Source: Romboutsia weinsteinii (GTDB lineage: Bacteria > Bacillota > Clostridia > Peptostreptococcales > Peptostreptococcaceae). Taken from it: a stretch of DNA of 64,000 bases. The stretch lies in contig NZ_NOJY02000006.1 of NCBI RefSeq assembly GCF_002250835.2, positions 62,001 to 126,000 on the forward strand, given 5' to 3'. Position 1 is the first letter of the stretch; each line of letters opens with the position of its first letter. The notes under the pieces are model-generated. The model saw only the letters and a list, made by a program, of their open reading frames with translations, had not been told where the DNA came from and searched no databases. Both the position numbers and the translations under genes were made by a program. Shown here one piece after another: positions 8,248 through 17,123 of the stretch.

Positions 8248-10533
8248 CTAAAATAATTTTACTAATTCTATAACTTCCCCATTATTAACTATAGTTATAT
8301 TTTTTCCACTAACTAGTTGATAATCTGTTTTATCTCTTTCTATAGATACCTTTATAACTCTTCCCTTAAATCTAATTTTAAACTCTATCTTATTAAACTT
8401 ATCACATAATCTTGGATTAAAATGTAACACCCCATCAATTTGCCTCATTCCACCAAATCCAAATACTATACATTGCCAGCTTCCTGCCATAGATGCTATA
8501 TGTACCCCGTTTTTCACATTATTATGTAAGTCATATAAATCTGTTTTTACAGTATTCTCAAAGAATTTATAACTCATATCTTCATATCCAAGTTCATTTG
8601 CTATTATTCCATGAATACATTCAGATAATGATGAGTCATGAGTAGTTACCTTTTCATAATAATCAAAATTTGCCTTCTTTTCTTCATATGTGAAGTTTTC
8701 TGGTATTAATAACATTGAAAGTATTAAGTCCGCTTGTTTAATAACTTGATGCTTATATATTACCATTGGATGGTAGTTTAATAATAGTGGATAGTTCTCC
8801 TTTGGTGTGTTTTTAAAGTCCCAGACCTTTTTATTTAAGAATGCATCATCCTGTCCTATTAGACCCTTTTCCTCATCATAATGTATGTACATATTTTTGT
8901 ATATATCTTCAAATAATTTAATTTCTTTAATTTTAACATTAAACTTAGATAATATATCATTATATAGCTTTTTATCATTTGCCTTCAATGATTCTATAAA
9001 ATCCACTAAAAACTTAAGTTGATATCTTACCATCATATTTGTATAAGTGTTGTTATTTACAAGTGCACAATATTCGTCAGGTCCAGTAACACCATTGATA
9101 CAATAACCTCTACCCTCTATATAATCTGAGTAATCTGCATAGAATCTTGATGTTTCAAGTAACATTTCAAATCCTTTACTTATCATAAACTCTAGGTCTT
9201 CAGTAACTTCATAGTACTTCTTTATAGAGTACATTATATCTGCATTTATATGTATTTGCGCTGTTCCTGCTGGGTAATATGCTGAAGACTCTTCTCCACA
9301 TATAGTTCTCCAAGGATATAAAGCTCCTTTGTAACTCATTTCTTTTGCTCTATCTTTTGCTTTACTTAGTATCGAGTATCTATATTCTAATAATTTTTTT
9401 GCAATATCAGGATTAGTATATATAAAATGAGGTATTACATAAGTTTCAGTATCCCAGAAATAATGACCTTCATACCCATCTCCTGTTAATCCTTTAGCTG
9501 CTATATTTGTTTTTCCATTTTTTCCTACTGATTGAATAAGGTGGAATATATTAAATCTTATAGCTGCTTGTATTTCATTATCTCCATCTATTACTATATC
9601 TGAATTCTCCCAAAACTTATTATAGTATTTTTCTTGTGATTCTTTGTAATACCCATAATTGTTTTTACATAATTCTCTAAAGTCTTTTATCTTATGATCT
9701 ATTTCATTTTCTAATCTATCTTGTTTATCAAAGTAATAATAACAGTACTTTGTTAGATTACAAACCTCATTTTCTACTACTTTAATATTAATACTTTCAT
9801 AAATATTGTTATCTGTAGATTCATCAGATTTTTCGATTTCTCTATCTATTACATTATCAACCTTATTTATAATAGATGTTATAAGTCCTAAATTAGAGTT
9901 ATTAGTTTTAGATTTTGCTATAATTAAATCTTTCTCGCAGTATTTATCATATATATTTAAGCTATATTTTAGTTCACCTGAAACTCTAGGATCATTTTCA
10001 TCTATATCATTTAATTTATCTCTTTTTATTCCTGATTTTATATTTATTTCTCCACTAAAGTTAAGAGGCTTTAAGCTTAAATTTATAGCCATCAAGTTCT
10101 CATACTCCATAGATATTAATCTTTCAGTATTTATTAATACCTCTTTACCTGTATTCGTTCTCCATTTTAAGCTTCTATTTATTATTCCTGTTTTTAGATC
10201 AAGCTCTCTGCTATGATTTTCTATTATTGATTTTTCAACATCTAAAACTTCACCATCTATAGATATGTATATTGTTTTGCTGTTTGGCACTAAAAGTTGA
10301 GTCTGACGATTCTTAGCATAACCATAAGCAGCTTCTCCATATACGATTTCTTCAGTATCATAAAATGCATTTACAAAAGTTCCTTCAATTTCCTGACTAC
10401 ATCCTTCTTCCAAAGTTCCCCTAGTTCCAAAATATCCATTAGCTTGAGCAAATATAGTTTCACTCTCACTATAATAATCAAGCGTTTCTAAATTATGTTT
10501 TATAATCCAATTATTTATATTTAAATTATTCAT
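8248..10533 (-). CDS. GH65 disaccharide phosphorylase (paralogue 1)
   Basis: Cytoplasmic inverting phosphorylase that splits an alpha-linked glucose disaccharide with phosphate to beta-glucose-1-phosphate plus glucose. The 761 residues match GH65 length: N-terminal beta-sandwich, then an alpha/alpha barrel with GHYFWDTETYV, the general-acid Glu near 487 in GVTGPDEYCALVNNN, and the phosphate-binding THDSSLSE. The SAYYPAGTAQIHINADI loop resembles what I remember of trehalose/nigerose-type enzymes rather than maltose phosphorylase, but specificity cannot be read reliably. The ATG at 10533 has AGGAG 6 nt upstream. It follows the sugar-binding protein gene and is the last gene of the regulon. Confidence 0.9.
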   Translation of the reverse strand: MNNLNINNWIIKHNLETLDYYSESETIFAQANGYFGTRGTLEEGCSQEIEGTFVNAFYDTEEIVYGEAAYGYAKNRQTQLLVPNSKTIYISIDGEVLDVEKSIIENHSRELDLKTGIINRSLKWRTNTGKEVLINTERLISMEYENLMAINLSLKPLNFSGEINIKSGIKRDKLNDIDENDPRVSGELKYSLNIYDKYCEKDLIIAKSKTNNSNLGLITSIINKVDNVIDREIEKSDESTDNNIYESINIKVVENEVCNLTKYCYYYFDKQDRLENEIDHKIKDFRELCKNNYGYYKESQEKYYNKFWENSDIVIDGDNEIQAAIRFNIFHLIQSVGKNGKTNIAAKGLTGDGYEGHYFWDTETYVIPHFIYTNPDIAKKLLEYRYSILSKAKDRAKEMSYKGALYPWRTICGEESSAYYPAGTAQIHINADIMYSIKKYYEVTEDLEFMISKGFEMLLETSRFYADYSDYIEGRGYCINGVTGPDEYCALVNNNTYTNMMVRYQLKFLVDFIESLKANDKKLYNDILSKFNVKIKEIKLFEDIYKNMYIHYDEEKGLIGQDDAFLNKKVWDFKNTPKENYPLLLNYHPMVIYKHQVIKQADLILSMLLIPENFTYEEKKANFDYYEKVTTHDSSLSECIHGIIANELGYEDMSYKFFENTVKTDLYDLHNNVKNGVHIASMAGSWQCIVFGFGGMRQIDGVLHFNPRLCDKFNKIEFKIRFKGRVIKVSIERDKTDYQLVSGKNITIVNNGEVIELVKLF

Positions 10534-10569
10534 ATTCATCTCCTAATAAACTAACCCTATTTTAATATT

Positions 10570-10600
10570 AAAACAGAAGGATAGTACATCCTTCTGTTTT
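10570..10600 (-). terminator. Hairpin between binding protein and GH65 genes
   Basis: A perfect stem, AAACAGAAGGAT/ATCCTTCTGTTT, with a 5-nt loop lies between the binding-protein stop and the GH65 start. The U-tract is poor (TTTTAATATTAAA), so it may allow read-through and lower GH65 expression relative to the binding protein, or stabilise the upstream mRNA. Confidence 0.65.
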
Positions 10601-10617
10601 GTTTAAATATATTTATA

Positions 10618-11874
10618 CTATTTCATTTGAGCATCTATATCTTTGTTAGCCGTTTCAGTAGCCTTTTTCATAGCTTCTACTACAGTTAAATCTCCTGATA
10701 TAGCAGCTGGCATATAGTTTTTAAATTCTCTATCTACTATTGGAAGCGTTAAACCTTTTTGCCATACTGAGCCATACTCTGCTCCTATTATATGAGGCTT
10801 AAGTATTGCATCTTCATCAACTTTAGTAGATTCTGCAACTGACTTACGAGTTGGCAATGTACCACTTCCTGTTGTCCAAGTTGTCATACCTTTTTCGCCA
10901 CTAGCGTAGTTTATAAACTGCCAAGCATCTTCTTTATTATTAGATTCTTTATTCATTGCATATCCAACAGTGAATAATATGTTTGATTTTTCACCTTTAT
11001 ATGTAGGCATTTCTAAAGTCCCATATTTAACGTTAGGGAAATTATCTCTTAAGTGACCTACAACCCAGTTACCTTCTATCATTATAGCTGCAGCTTCTGA
11101 ACCAAAAGCATCTCCATTCCACCCAAATCCAAGATCTTTAGCTTGATGAGTTGAACCATTTTTAAATAATGAGTCAACTAATTCTAATGCTTCTATAACC
11201 TTAGGATCTGATAAATTAGAATATCCTTCTTTATCTACTACATCTGTACCATTAGCTTCTATGAATCCCATAAGTCTTGCTAGTTCTGGGTCTATCATAG
11301 CCGCTTTTTTACCTTCTGGTAATTTAGATTGTAATTCCTTTAAGAATTCTGGCCATTTTTCAAGTTCTGTTGGTATATCATCCTTACTGTACCCTGCTTC
11401 TTTTAATAACTCTTCATTATAGTAAACTCCTAATGATGAATAATCTTTTGGCATAGCATATACTTCACCTTCTTCATCTTTGAATCCAGCTAATAAGTTT
11501 GGATATATATCATTTACATTAAATTCATCTGTTGTATATTGATTCAAAGGCTCTAATACTTTAGAATCCATTAATTCTGGAGATACGTTAACGTCTAAAT
11601 AAAATACATCTGGTGCTGTTCCACCTATTAAATCTGTTTTTAATTGTGTTTGATAATCTGTATATACTTTCTTTTCTACCTTTATTCCTGTTTCTTTCTC
11701 AAAATCGTTTATCATTTGTGTCAGTGCTTTTTCTTCAGCCTGATTCCCATTCCATACACCAACAGTTACTTTTCCGTTTCCTTTGCTACTATCACTTCCT
11801 GATGAACTACAAGCCACTAAGCTTATACTTAGCATTCCAGCCATCGCTATAGCTGCTAATTTTTTAAATACCAT
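10618..11874 (-). CDS. ABC sugar-binding lipoprotein (family 1 SBP)
   Basis: The 418-residue protein has a lipoprotein signal: a hydrophobic stretch, then SLVACSSSGSDS with the lipobox cysteine at about 22. The mature part is a MalE-like solute-binding protein (QLKTDLIGGTAPDVFYLD, YNEELLKEAGYSKDD, AAIMIEGNWVVGHLR, ASGEKGMTTW). It should capture an oligosaccharide outside the membrane for the two permeases encoded at 14520-16267. It has its own promoter with an operator in the spacer, consistent with the higher expression that binding proteins need. Confidence 0.93.
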   Translation of the reverse strand: MVFKKLAAIAMAGMLSISLVACSSSGSDSSKGNGKVTVGVWNGNQAEEKALTQMINDFEKETGIKVEKKVYTDYQTQLKTDLIGGTAPDVFYLDVNVSPELMDSKVLEPLNQYTTDEFNVNDIYPNLLAGFKDEEGEVYAMPKDYSSLGVYYNEELLKEAGYSKDDIPTELEKWPEFLKELQSKLPEGKKAAMIDPELARLMGFIEANGTDVVDKEGYSNLSDPKVIEALELVDSLFKNGSTHQAKDLGFGWNGDAFGSEAAAIMIEGNWVVGHLRDNFPNVKYGTLEMPTYKGEKSNILFTVGYAMNKESNNKEDAWQFINYASGEKGMTTWTTGSGTLPTRKSVAESTKVDEDAILKPHIIGAEYGSVWQKGLTLPIVDREFKNYMPAAISGDLTVVEAMKKATETANKDIDAQMK

Positions 11875-11918
11875 ATCAAGTTCCCCCTCAATATATAATG
11901 TTTAATTACTATAATTAA

Positions 11919-11947
11919 ATATTATCCGAAAACGTTTCGGATGTCAA
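11919..11947 (-). promoter_or_regulatory. Binding-protein promoter with spacer operator
   Basis: On the minus strand: -35 TTGACA (11942-11947), a 17-bp spacer that is entirely the palindrome TCCGAAACGTTTTCGGA, and -10 TAATAT (11919-11924). The operator matches those before the permease and GH65 genes and is the likely LacI-family target. A second weaker element, CCAGAAAACATTTTCC, lies just upstream at 11955-11970. Confidence 0.85.
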
Positions 11948-12107
11948 CACTTTTCCAGAAAACATTTTCCTTTTTTCTATTATTTTTTATATTTAATTAT
12001 AATTATTTATTTAATTCTTGTATAATTCAACACAAATCGCACAATATTAGACCTGTATAGTTGAAATCTCACTCTTTATAAAATAACTAAGATATTATTT
12101 CTATTGT

Positions 12108-12121
12108 AAAACGTTTTGGTA
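12108..12121. promoter_or_regulatory. Extra operator-like palindrome
   Basis: GTAAAACGTTTTGG resembles the regulon operator (CCGAAACGTTTTCGG) with altered ends. No convincing promoter accompanies it. It may be an auxiliary site about 180 bp upstream of the binding-protein promoter. The rest of the 470-bp gap holds only the operator promoter at 11919 and the terminator at 12228. Confidence 0.4.
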
Positions 12122-12227
12122 TATAAAAACCTCTTCACTTAAGGCAAACATCAATGAATACTTCATTCCACCATAAACTATAAATCAAACTCGTAGTCAT
12201 AACTGTATATTAATAAATAATAGAACA

Positions 12228-12283
12228 TAAAAAGGAGATAGGTTAGATGCTCATACTAGAATACCTAATCTATCTCCTTTAAT
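12228..12283 (-). terminator. Terminator of the six-hairpin glycosidase gene
   Basis: A 16-bp stem, AAAGGAGATAGGTTAG/CTAATCTATCTCCTTT, with one G-U type pair is followed on the minus strand by TTTTTAT. It lies 60 bp after the glycosidase stop and separates that gene from the independently transcribed binding-protein gene. Confidence 0.8.
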
Positions 12284-12343
12284 AATATGCTTTATAAGCA
12301 GTCTTTACTTTTTATATTCATATCTATTTGCTAATACACATAA

Positions 12344-14476
12344 CTAATTGTTAATTACTATATTCCATCCATTATCATTTTCAATATTTACTTCTATACA
12401 ATTATTAACTCTTGTTATAGATATATTAAACATATCATTTGCTATCAGCATCTTCTTAACTTCTAATTTATCTAATTCATCAGGGAGCGTTGCATTTATG
12501 TATATAGTTTTAGTATAAGCGTTAGGACTTATTCCCATAATCCCACCAATTAAAGTCCAGTTAACGCCGTAACTTGACCAAGATTGTAAAAAACAGCCTT
12601 TATCTGGTAGGTTTTCACTTATTGCTCCAGGCATAGCACAGTTTAGTAGACTAGCTAGTTTTTTAGTATATTCAAAAGATTCATTTGCTCTCTTATATAT
12701 GCTTTCTGCATAAGCCATCACCCCTGAAGAAATCGACATAGAAATATCTAAAGCGTATATATCATCACTTTTTTCATTATTTGCTATTTCTATATCTTTT
12801 TTAACTCCACACAATTGAAGTCCATATTCATTGGTAAATTCAGAAGTTTCAAGCCTTTTAAATATAGTTTTAGCTCTATCACTATCAACTAATTTAGCCT
12901 CAAGAGGGCATACTGTTATCCAATTTTTCATAAGCCAAGGTATATCTTTATTTTCATCTTCACATCTATCAAGTGCAAAATACTTTTTCATTTCAATCTT
13001 TTTATAGCTATCCATTTTTTCATTACCAACAAGATGTGGGACTCTTTCCTTCATATCAGATATAGTTCCTGACATATCTGCGTATAGACATTCATCTTCC
13101 ATCCAAAACTTTTTATCTATCTCTTCTTTGATTTGAGGTATTAATATTTCACATCTTTCTACTACTTCTTTATCATCCAAAACTTTAGCCATATTATAAA
13201 GACCTTCTAAAGCTTCATATGTAAGCGTTGCTGTATCAAGCATCTCTAAGTTGAGTGCGTAAAGTTCTATTATTCCGTATCCATCAGCTAATAAGTCACC
13301 GTCTTTATCCATCTCACCTAATAACCATCCGAATACACCTTTTTTGCAGTAATCATACATCTCTTTTATAAAATCTATATCTCCAGTCCATAAGAACACT
13401 TGGTTAACAGCCTTTACAAAGTGAGGAGTTTCTTGAGTATTACCTTTATTATAAGTAACATCAAAAGTAGATGTTTCATGAACTATTCTACCATTACCAT
13501 TTTCTCTATCTGATATTTCTTTTATAATTCTTAAAGTATCCTTACATTCTTCATGTTGCCCCATAGATAAAGCTGCTGGAATAGTGTAACATGCATCTGT
13601 TCCAAACCACCAAGGATAATGCGGAAATCCTGCTCCGTATCCTCTTCCTAGTCCAGGTATTTTTCTTATCATCATATCTGCATTGTATTTGAGCCACTCA
13701 CATGCATCACTTACTTCTTTATTATCTATTATTATCTCTGATTTCTCTCTTATTTCTTCATATCTAGTAGCTTTAACTTCTTTTAAATACTCAATCTTGT
13801 TTAATGCCACATCAAGACTTTCATTAAATTGTTCATAAGAAACACTTGATCCTACTATGATAAATCTTAATTTTTTTGATTCACCGCTTTTTAAATTTAA
13901 ATCATAGCTAAGATTCACTTTGTATAAATCATCTTTTGAAATTGTTATAATACCATCTTCTAGTGCACATATACCTGCAAACCAAGGGTTTAAGCTATCT
14001 TTAAATATTACTTTATTTGCACCATTGTTTTCAAATATCTCATCTTCCCCGTTAGTAAATCCTGCATCTTCAGCAGTCCATGTCCCTATAATATTTACTT
14101 TTGCATCAAATACAAATTTGTACTTAACATCTTCAAGAGCATTTATTTTATAATCAACAACTAATATTTCTAAGTCATCTGGTACAAATTCACTTTTAAC
14201 TATTTCTAGCTTATCACTTACAAAATTTGTGTTCGCTTGTATCGGCTCTATATTAAAAGATTTTGCTTCTATATTTAACTCATTTTCACCTTCAAAAACA
14301 CTTATCCCATACTCATTAAATAGCTTTATAGGATGAGCCCACACCCCTGCCATCTCACCTTCAACATGCCATCCTATTCTTGGAAATTCTCCATTTTGAT
14401 TTGCAATTGAGTACATTCTATTTCCTACCACTATATATGGATCATTTAAGTTATTAGTTTTTGTTATACTACTCAT
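12344..14476 (-). CDS. Six-hairpin glycoside hydrolase, substrate unknown
   Basis: The protein has 710 residues and no signal peptide, so it acts inside the cell. The N-terminal third is a beta-sandwich, and the rest is an alpha/alpha barrel of the kind shared by GH15, GH63 and glycogen-debranching C-terminal domains (HYPWWFGTDACYTIPAAL, KAVNQVFLWTGDIDF, DKDGDLLADGYGIIE, NCAMPGAISENL). I cannot place it in one family. Acidic residues in DGDLLADGYG and the earlier FGTDA are candidate catalytic positions. It is co-directional with the two permeases and follows a small hairpin, suggesting it trims longer imported alpha-glucans before phosphorolysis. That role is inference. Confidence 0.75.
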   Translation of the reverse strand: MSSITKTNNLNDPYIVVGNRMYSIANQNGEFPRIGWHVEGEMAGVWAHPIKLFNEYGISVFEGENELNIEAKSFNIEPIQANTNFVSDKLEIVKSEFVPDDLEILVVDYKINALEDVKYKFVFDAKVNIIGTWTAEDAGFTNGEDEIFENNGANKVIFKDSLNPWFAGICALEDGIITISKDDLYKVNLSYDLNLKSGESKKLRFIIVGSSVSYEQFNESLDVALNKIEYLKEVKATRYEEIREKSEIIIDNKEVSDACEWLKYNADMMIRKIPGLGRGYGAGFPHYPWWFGTDACYTIPAALSMGQHEECKDTLRIIKEISDRENGNGRIVHETSTFDVTYNKGNTQETPHFVKAVNQVFLWTGDIDFIKEMYDYCKKGVFGWLLGEMDKDGDLLADGYGIIELYALNLEMLDTATLTYEALEGLYNMAKVLDDKEVVERCEILIPQIKEEIDKKFWMEDECLYADMSGTISDMKERVPHLVGNEKMDSYKKIEMKKYFALDRCEDENKDIPWLMKNWITVCPLEAKLVDSDRAKTIFKRLETSEFTNEYGLQLCGVKKDIEIANNEKSDDIYALDISMSISSGVMAYAESIYKRANESFEYTKKLASLLNCAMPGAISENLPDKGCFLQSWSSYGVNWTLIGGIMGISPNAYTKTIYINATLPDELDKLEVKKMLIANDMFNISITRVNNCIEVNIENDNGWNIVINN

Positions 14477-14499
14477 ATTTTTCTCCTCTCTATATTAAA

Positions 14500-14517
14500 A
14501 GACCCTAAAAAGGGTCT
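14500..14517 (-). terminator. Small hairpin between permease and glycosidase
   Basis: The stem AGACCCT/AGGGTCT with a 4-nt loop sits right after the permease stop and is followed on the minus strand by TTTTAATATAG. It could be a weak terminator or attenuator that lowers expression of the downstream glycosidase. Confidence 0.5.
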
Positions 14518-14519
14518 AT

Positions 14520-15344
14520 TTATTTGTCTCCACCGATTCTTACACCTTCCATAAAGTATTTATTAAATACAGCATACATTATAAGTATAGGAGTTATTGT
14601 TATCATAGATGCAGCCATTATATAGTGCCACTGAGCTACATACTGAGTTTGGAACATTTGAAGACCTAATGTTAATGTATACTTTTCTGGTGAATTTAAG
14701 TAAAGCATAGGCTTCATAAATTCATTCCAGAATGACATAAATACGAATATAGCTTGTGTTGCAAGAGCTGGTTTTGCCATAGGTAGTACTATTTTAAAGA
14801 AAGTTTGTGTTCTAGTTAATCCATCCAATGATGCTGCCTCTTCTACTTCTTTTGGGAAGTTTAAGAAGAACTGTCTCATCATAAATATATAAGTTGCATT
14901 TATGGCTGCTGGTATTATTACCGCACTAAAACTATTTAGCATACCTAAATTCTTTATTATTAAGTAATTTGGTATTATAAGTATTTGACCTGGTACCATC
15001 ATTACTGCAAGTATTATATAAAATAGTTGGTTCTTACCAGGGAATCTAAGTCTTGCAAGTGCATAACCTGCCATACTATTAAATAATAAATTAAGAAGAG
15101 TTCCTACTGTTGCTATAAAGAACGAATTACCAAACCACTTTAAGAAGTCAGATCCAACATTAAATATATATTTATAGTTGTCTAAACTGAAATTTTCAGA
15201 GAATATACTAAGTCCTCCCCCAACAATCTCATTATATGGTTTAAATGACGCCGATAATCCCCAGATAAATGGATATAGAGTTATCAGAGCATATATTATT
15301 AATATTGTATAAACTAAAACTTTACCTAATTTTTGTTTTTTCAT
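14520..15344 (-). CDS. ABC sugar permease, MalG type
   Basis: This 274-residue inner-membrane permease has about six transmembrane helices and the cytoplasmic EAA loop EEAASLDGLTRTQTFFKIVLP, which contacts the ATPase. It pairs with the MalF-type permease 17 nt upstream. GGAGGG precedes the ATG. It should form a carbohydrate uptake (CUT1) channel with the binding protein at 10618-11874. No ATPase gene is present in the cluster, so a shared MsmK/UgpC-type subunit encoded elsewhere is expected. Confidence 0.93.
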   Translation of the reverse strand: MKKQKLGKVLVYTILIIYALITLYPFIWGLSASFKPYNEIVGGGLSIFSENFSLDNYKYIFNVGSDFLKWFGNSFFIATVGTLLNLLFNSMAGYALARLRFPGKNQLFYIILAVMMVPGQILIIPNYLIIKNLGMLNSFSAVIIPAAINATYIFMMRQFFLNFPKEVEEAASLDGLTRTQTFFKIVLPMAKPALATQAIFVFMSFWNEFMKPMLYLNSPEKYTLTLGLQMFQTQYVAQWHYIMAASMITITPILIMYAVFNKYFMEGVRIGGDK

Positions 15345-15361
15345 TTCTCATCCCTCCAGAC

Positions 15362-16267
15362 CTATATATCTTCTTTTTGTAATTTTTTAGCGATTATAGC
15401 TACTATAAATATTACTACTGCTAGAACTACTGCTATTGCAGCCGCATATCCCATAGTTCCACTAGTCTTAAATGCATATTGATACATAGATAATGCAACT
15501 GTAAGAGTTGAGTTTTGAGGTCCACCCGATCCATTTGAGAAAATGTAGGCTTGATCAAATATTTGGAAACACCCTATAAGCCCTTGAAGTACAACAAACA
15601 CTGTTATTGGAGCTATGTTAGGAACTGTAATTTTAAAGAATTTTTGAACAGAAGTCGCTCCATCTATTGATGCCGCTTCATATAAAGTTTCTGGTATATC
15701 TTGAAGTCCTGCTAAGTATATAGTCATAAAGAATGGAACTGTTGACCATATATTCATTGCCATAATAACCTTAAGAGCAAACTTCGGATCTCCTGTAAAG
15801 TTTATGGCTTGGTCCATTATTCCAGATGAAACTAGAAACTGGTTTATCGGTCCATTTACACTAAATAAGAACATAAATATCATCGTAAGCACAGCAGATG
15901 ATGTTAATGTAGGTAAAAATAGCACTGTTCTTATTAAGTTCTTAGCTTTAAGTTTTTGATTTAGCACATACGCAAGAACTAACGCTAAAAACGTTTGCGC
16001 CGGAACTACAACTATAACATAGTTAAATGTATTTTTAAATGCTATCCATATACGTTCATCTTGGAATAGATTTATATAGTTTTGTAATCCCACAAATTTA
16101 TACGAAGTATCTCCTAGTAAATTAACTTTTGTAAAAGATATAAATATCGAGTATATTACAGAGAATAATACAAATGTACCTAATATAAGAACTGTCGGGG
16201 TTACAAATCCTAAACCTTGTAATACTTCCCCTCGCTTTTTACTGTTTGACTTTTTCTCTTTTAGCAT
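15362..16267 (-). CDS. ABC sugar permease, MalF type
   Basis: The 301-residue membrane protein has six predicted helices (first at about 20-45) and the EAA motif YEAASIDGATSVQKFFKITVP. It is translated from an ATG behind a GGGGG ribosome site. It is the first gene after the operator promoter at 16371-16399 and is followed by the MalG-type partner. It belongs to the CUT1 group, which imports di- and oligosaccharides. Confidence 0.93.
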   Translation of the reverse strand: MLKEKKSNSKKRGEVLQGLGFVTPTVLILGTFVLFSVIYSIFISFTKVNLLGDTSYKFVGLQNYINLFQDERIWIAFKNTFNYVIVVVPAQTFLALVLAYVLNQKLKAKNLIRTVLFLPTLTSSAVLTMIFMFLFSVNGPINQFLVSSGIMDQAINFTGDPKFALKVIMAMNIWSTVPFFMTIYLAGLQDIPETLYEAASIDGATSVQKFFKITVPNIAPITVFVVLQGLIGCFQIFDQAYIFSNGSGGPQNSTLTVALSMYQYAFKTSGTMGYAAAIAVVLAVVIFIVAIIAKKLQKEDI

Positions 16268-16295
16268 TTCACTAGCCCCCTTGTATTAATATATA

Positions 16296-16327
16296 AATAA
16301 TAGAAGGGTACTCCCTTCTATTATTTA
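16296..16327 (-). other. Hairpin in the permease leader
   Basis: A perfect 14-bp stem, AAATAATAGAAGGG/CCCTTCTATTATTT, with a 4-nt loop lies between the permease promoter and the permease start, about 40 nt downstream of the expected start point. There is no U-tract on the minus side. It may protect the 5' end of the mRNA or stop transcripts from the upstream pgmB. Confidence 0.6.
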
Positions 16328-16370
16328 TAAAAACTTCATCATAAACAGAATAACAAATTATTATTTTATA

Positions 16371-16399
16371 ATTATATACCAAATCGCTTCGGTTTTCAA
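16371..16399 (-). promoter_or_regulatory. Permease promoter with spacer operator
   Basis: Minus strand: -35 TTGAAA (16394-16399), 17-bp spacer containing CCGAAGCGATTTGG, -10 TATAAT (16371-16376). The operator is an imperfect version of the LacI-type palindrome found in two other promoters here, which implies weaker repression. Confidence 0.8.
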
Positions 16400-16412
16400 T
16401 TTTTTTTAATCA

Positions 16413-17087
16413 CTAAGCTTCTATTAGACTAGATTCTACAACGCTTATTATAGTATTTTTCAAAGCAGAAGTACTTGGTATAACAATATTTGCATGCTTT
16501 AAGTTTAATTCACTACCTATACCTATAGAATACATATTTGCATCATTTATCGATGTAACTCCTGCTTCTGAATCTTCAACACCTAAACACTCATTAACCT
16601 CTAATCCTATAAGTCTTGCACCTTCTATGAATATATCTGGTGACGGTTTACCAGCTTTTACGCTAGTTGGATCAACTATTATATCAAAGAATTCGTTTAA
16701 TTCTAACTTATTTATTATAAGAGGTGCATTTTTGCTAGCAGAAGCTAATGCAACTTTAAAATTATTTTCCTTTAAATATTCTAGTGTATCGTGTATATTA
16801 TCCATTACATCTTTAGGAGTTAATTTCTCTAATAAAGTTAAGTAATAATCATTTTTTATTTTTAATAATTTATCTTTTTCTTCTTGAGTGTAATCATTTT
16901 GTTTATTACCTTTTACAAGTATTCTTTCTAATGATTCACCTCTAGAAATTCCTTTTAATGTTTCATTAAATTCTATATCTATATCTATTCCTATCCTATC
17001 AGCTAAATCTTTCCAAGCTATAAAATGATATTCTGCTGTATCAGTTACAACACCATCTAAGTCAAATATAACACCTTTAAATTTCAT
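16413..17087 (-). CDS. pgmB: Beta-phosphoglucomutase
   Basis: This HAD-superfamily enzyme of 224 residues converts beta-glucose-1-phosphate to glucose-6-phosphate, the step needed after GH65 phosphorolysis. Motif I is FDLDGVVTD (nucleophile Asp9, acid/base Asp11). Later motifs are LASASKNAP and GVEDSEAGV. The residues after motif I (AEYHFIAWKDLADRIG) match the PgmB cap. It lies 36 nt after the GH65 gene at 17124 and must be co-transcribed with it, which strongly supports the assignment over a generic HAD phosphatase. Confidence 0.93.
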   Translation of the reverse strand: MKFKGVIFDLDGVVTDTAEYHFIAWKDLADRIGIDIDIEFNETLKGISRGESLERILVKGNKQNDYTQEEKDKLLKIKNDYYLTLLEKLTPKDVMDNIHDTLEYLKENNFKVALASASKNAPLIINKLELNEFFDIIVDPTSVKAGKPSPDIFIEGARLIGLEVNECLGVEDSEAGVTSINDANMYSIGIGSELNLKHANIVIPSTSALKNTIISVVESSLIEA

Positions 17088-17123
17088 AGTATTTTCCTCT
17101 TTCTAAATAATTATAGTTAACAC

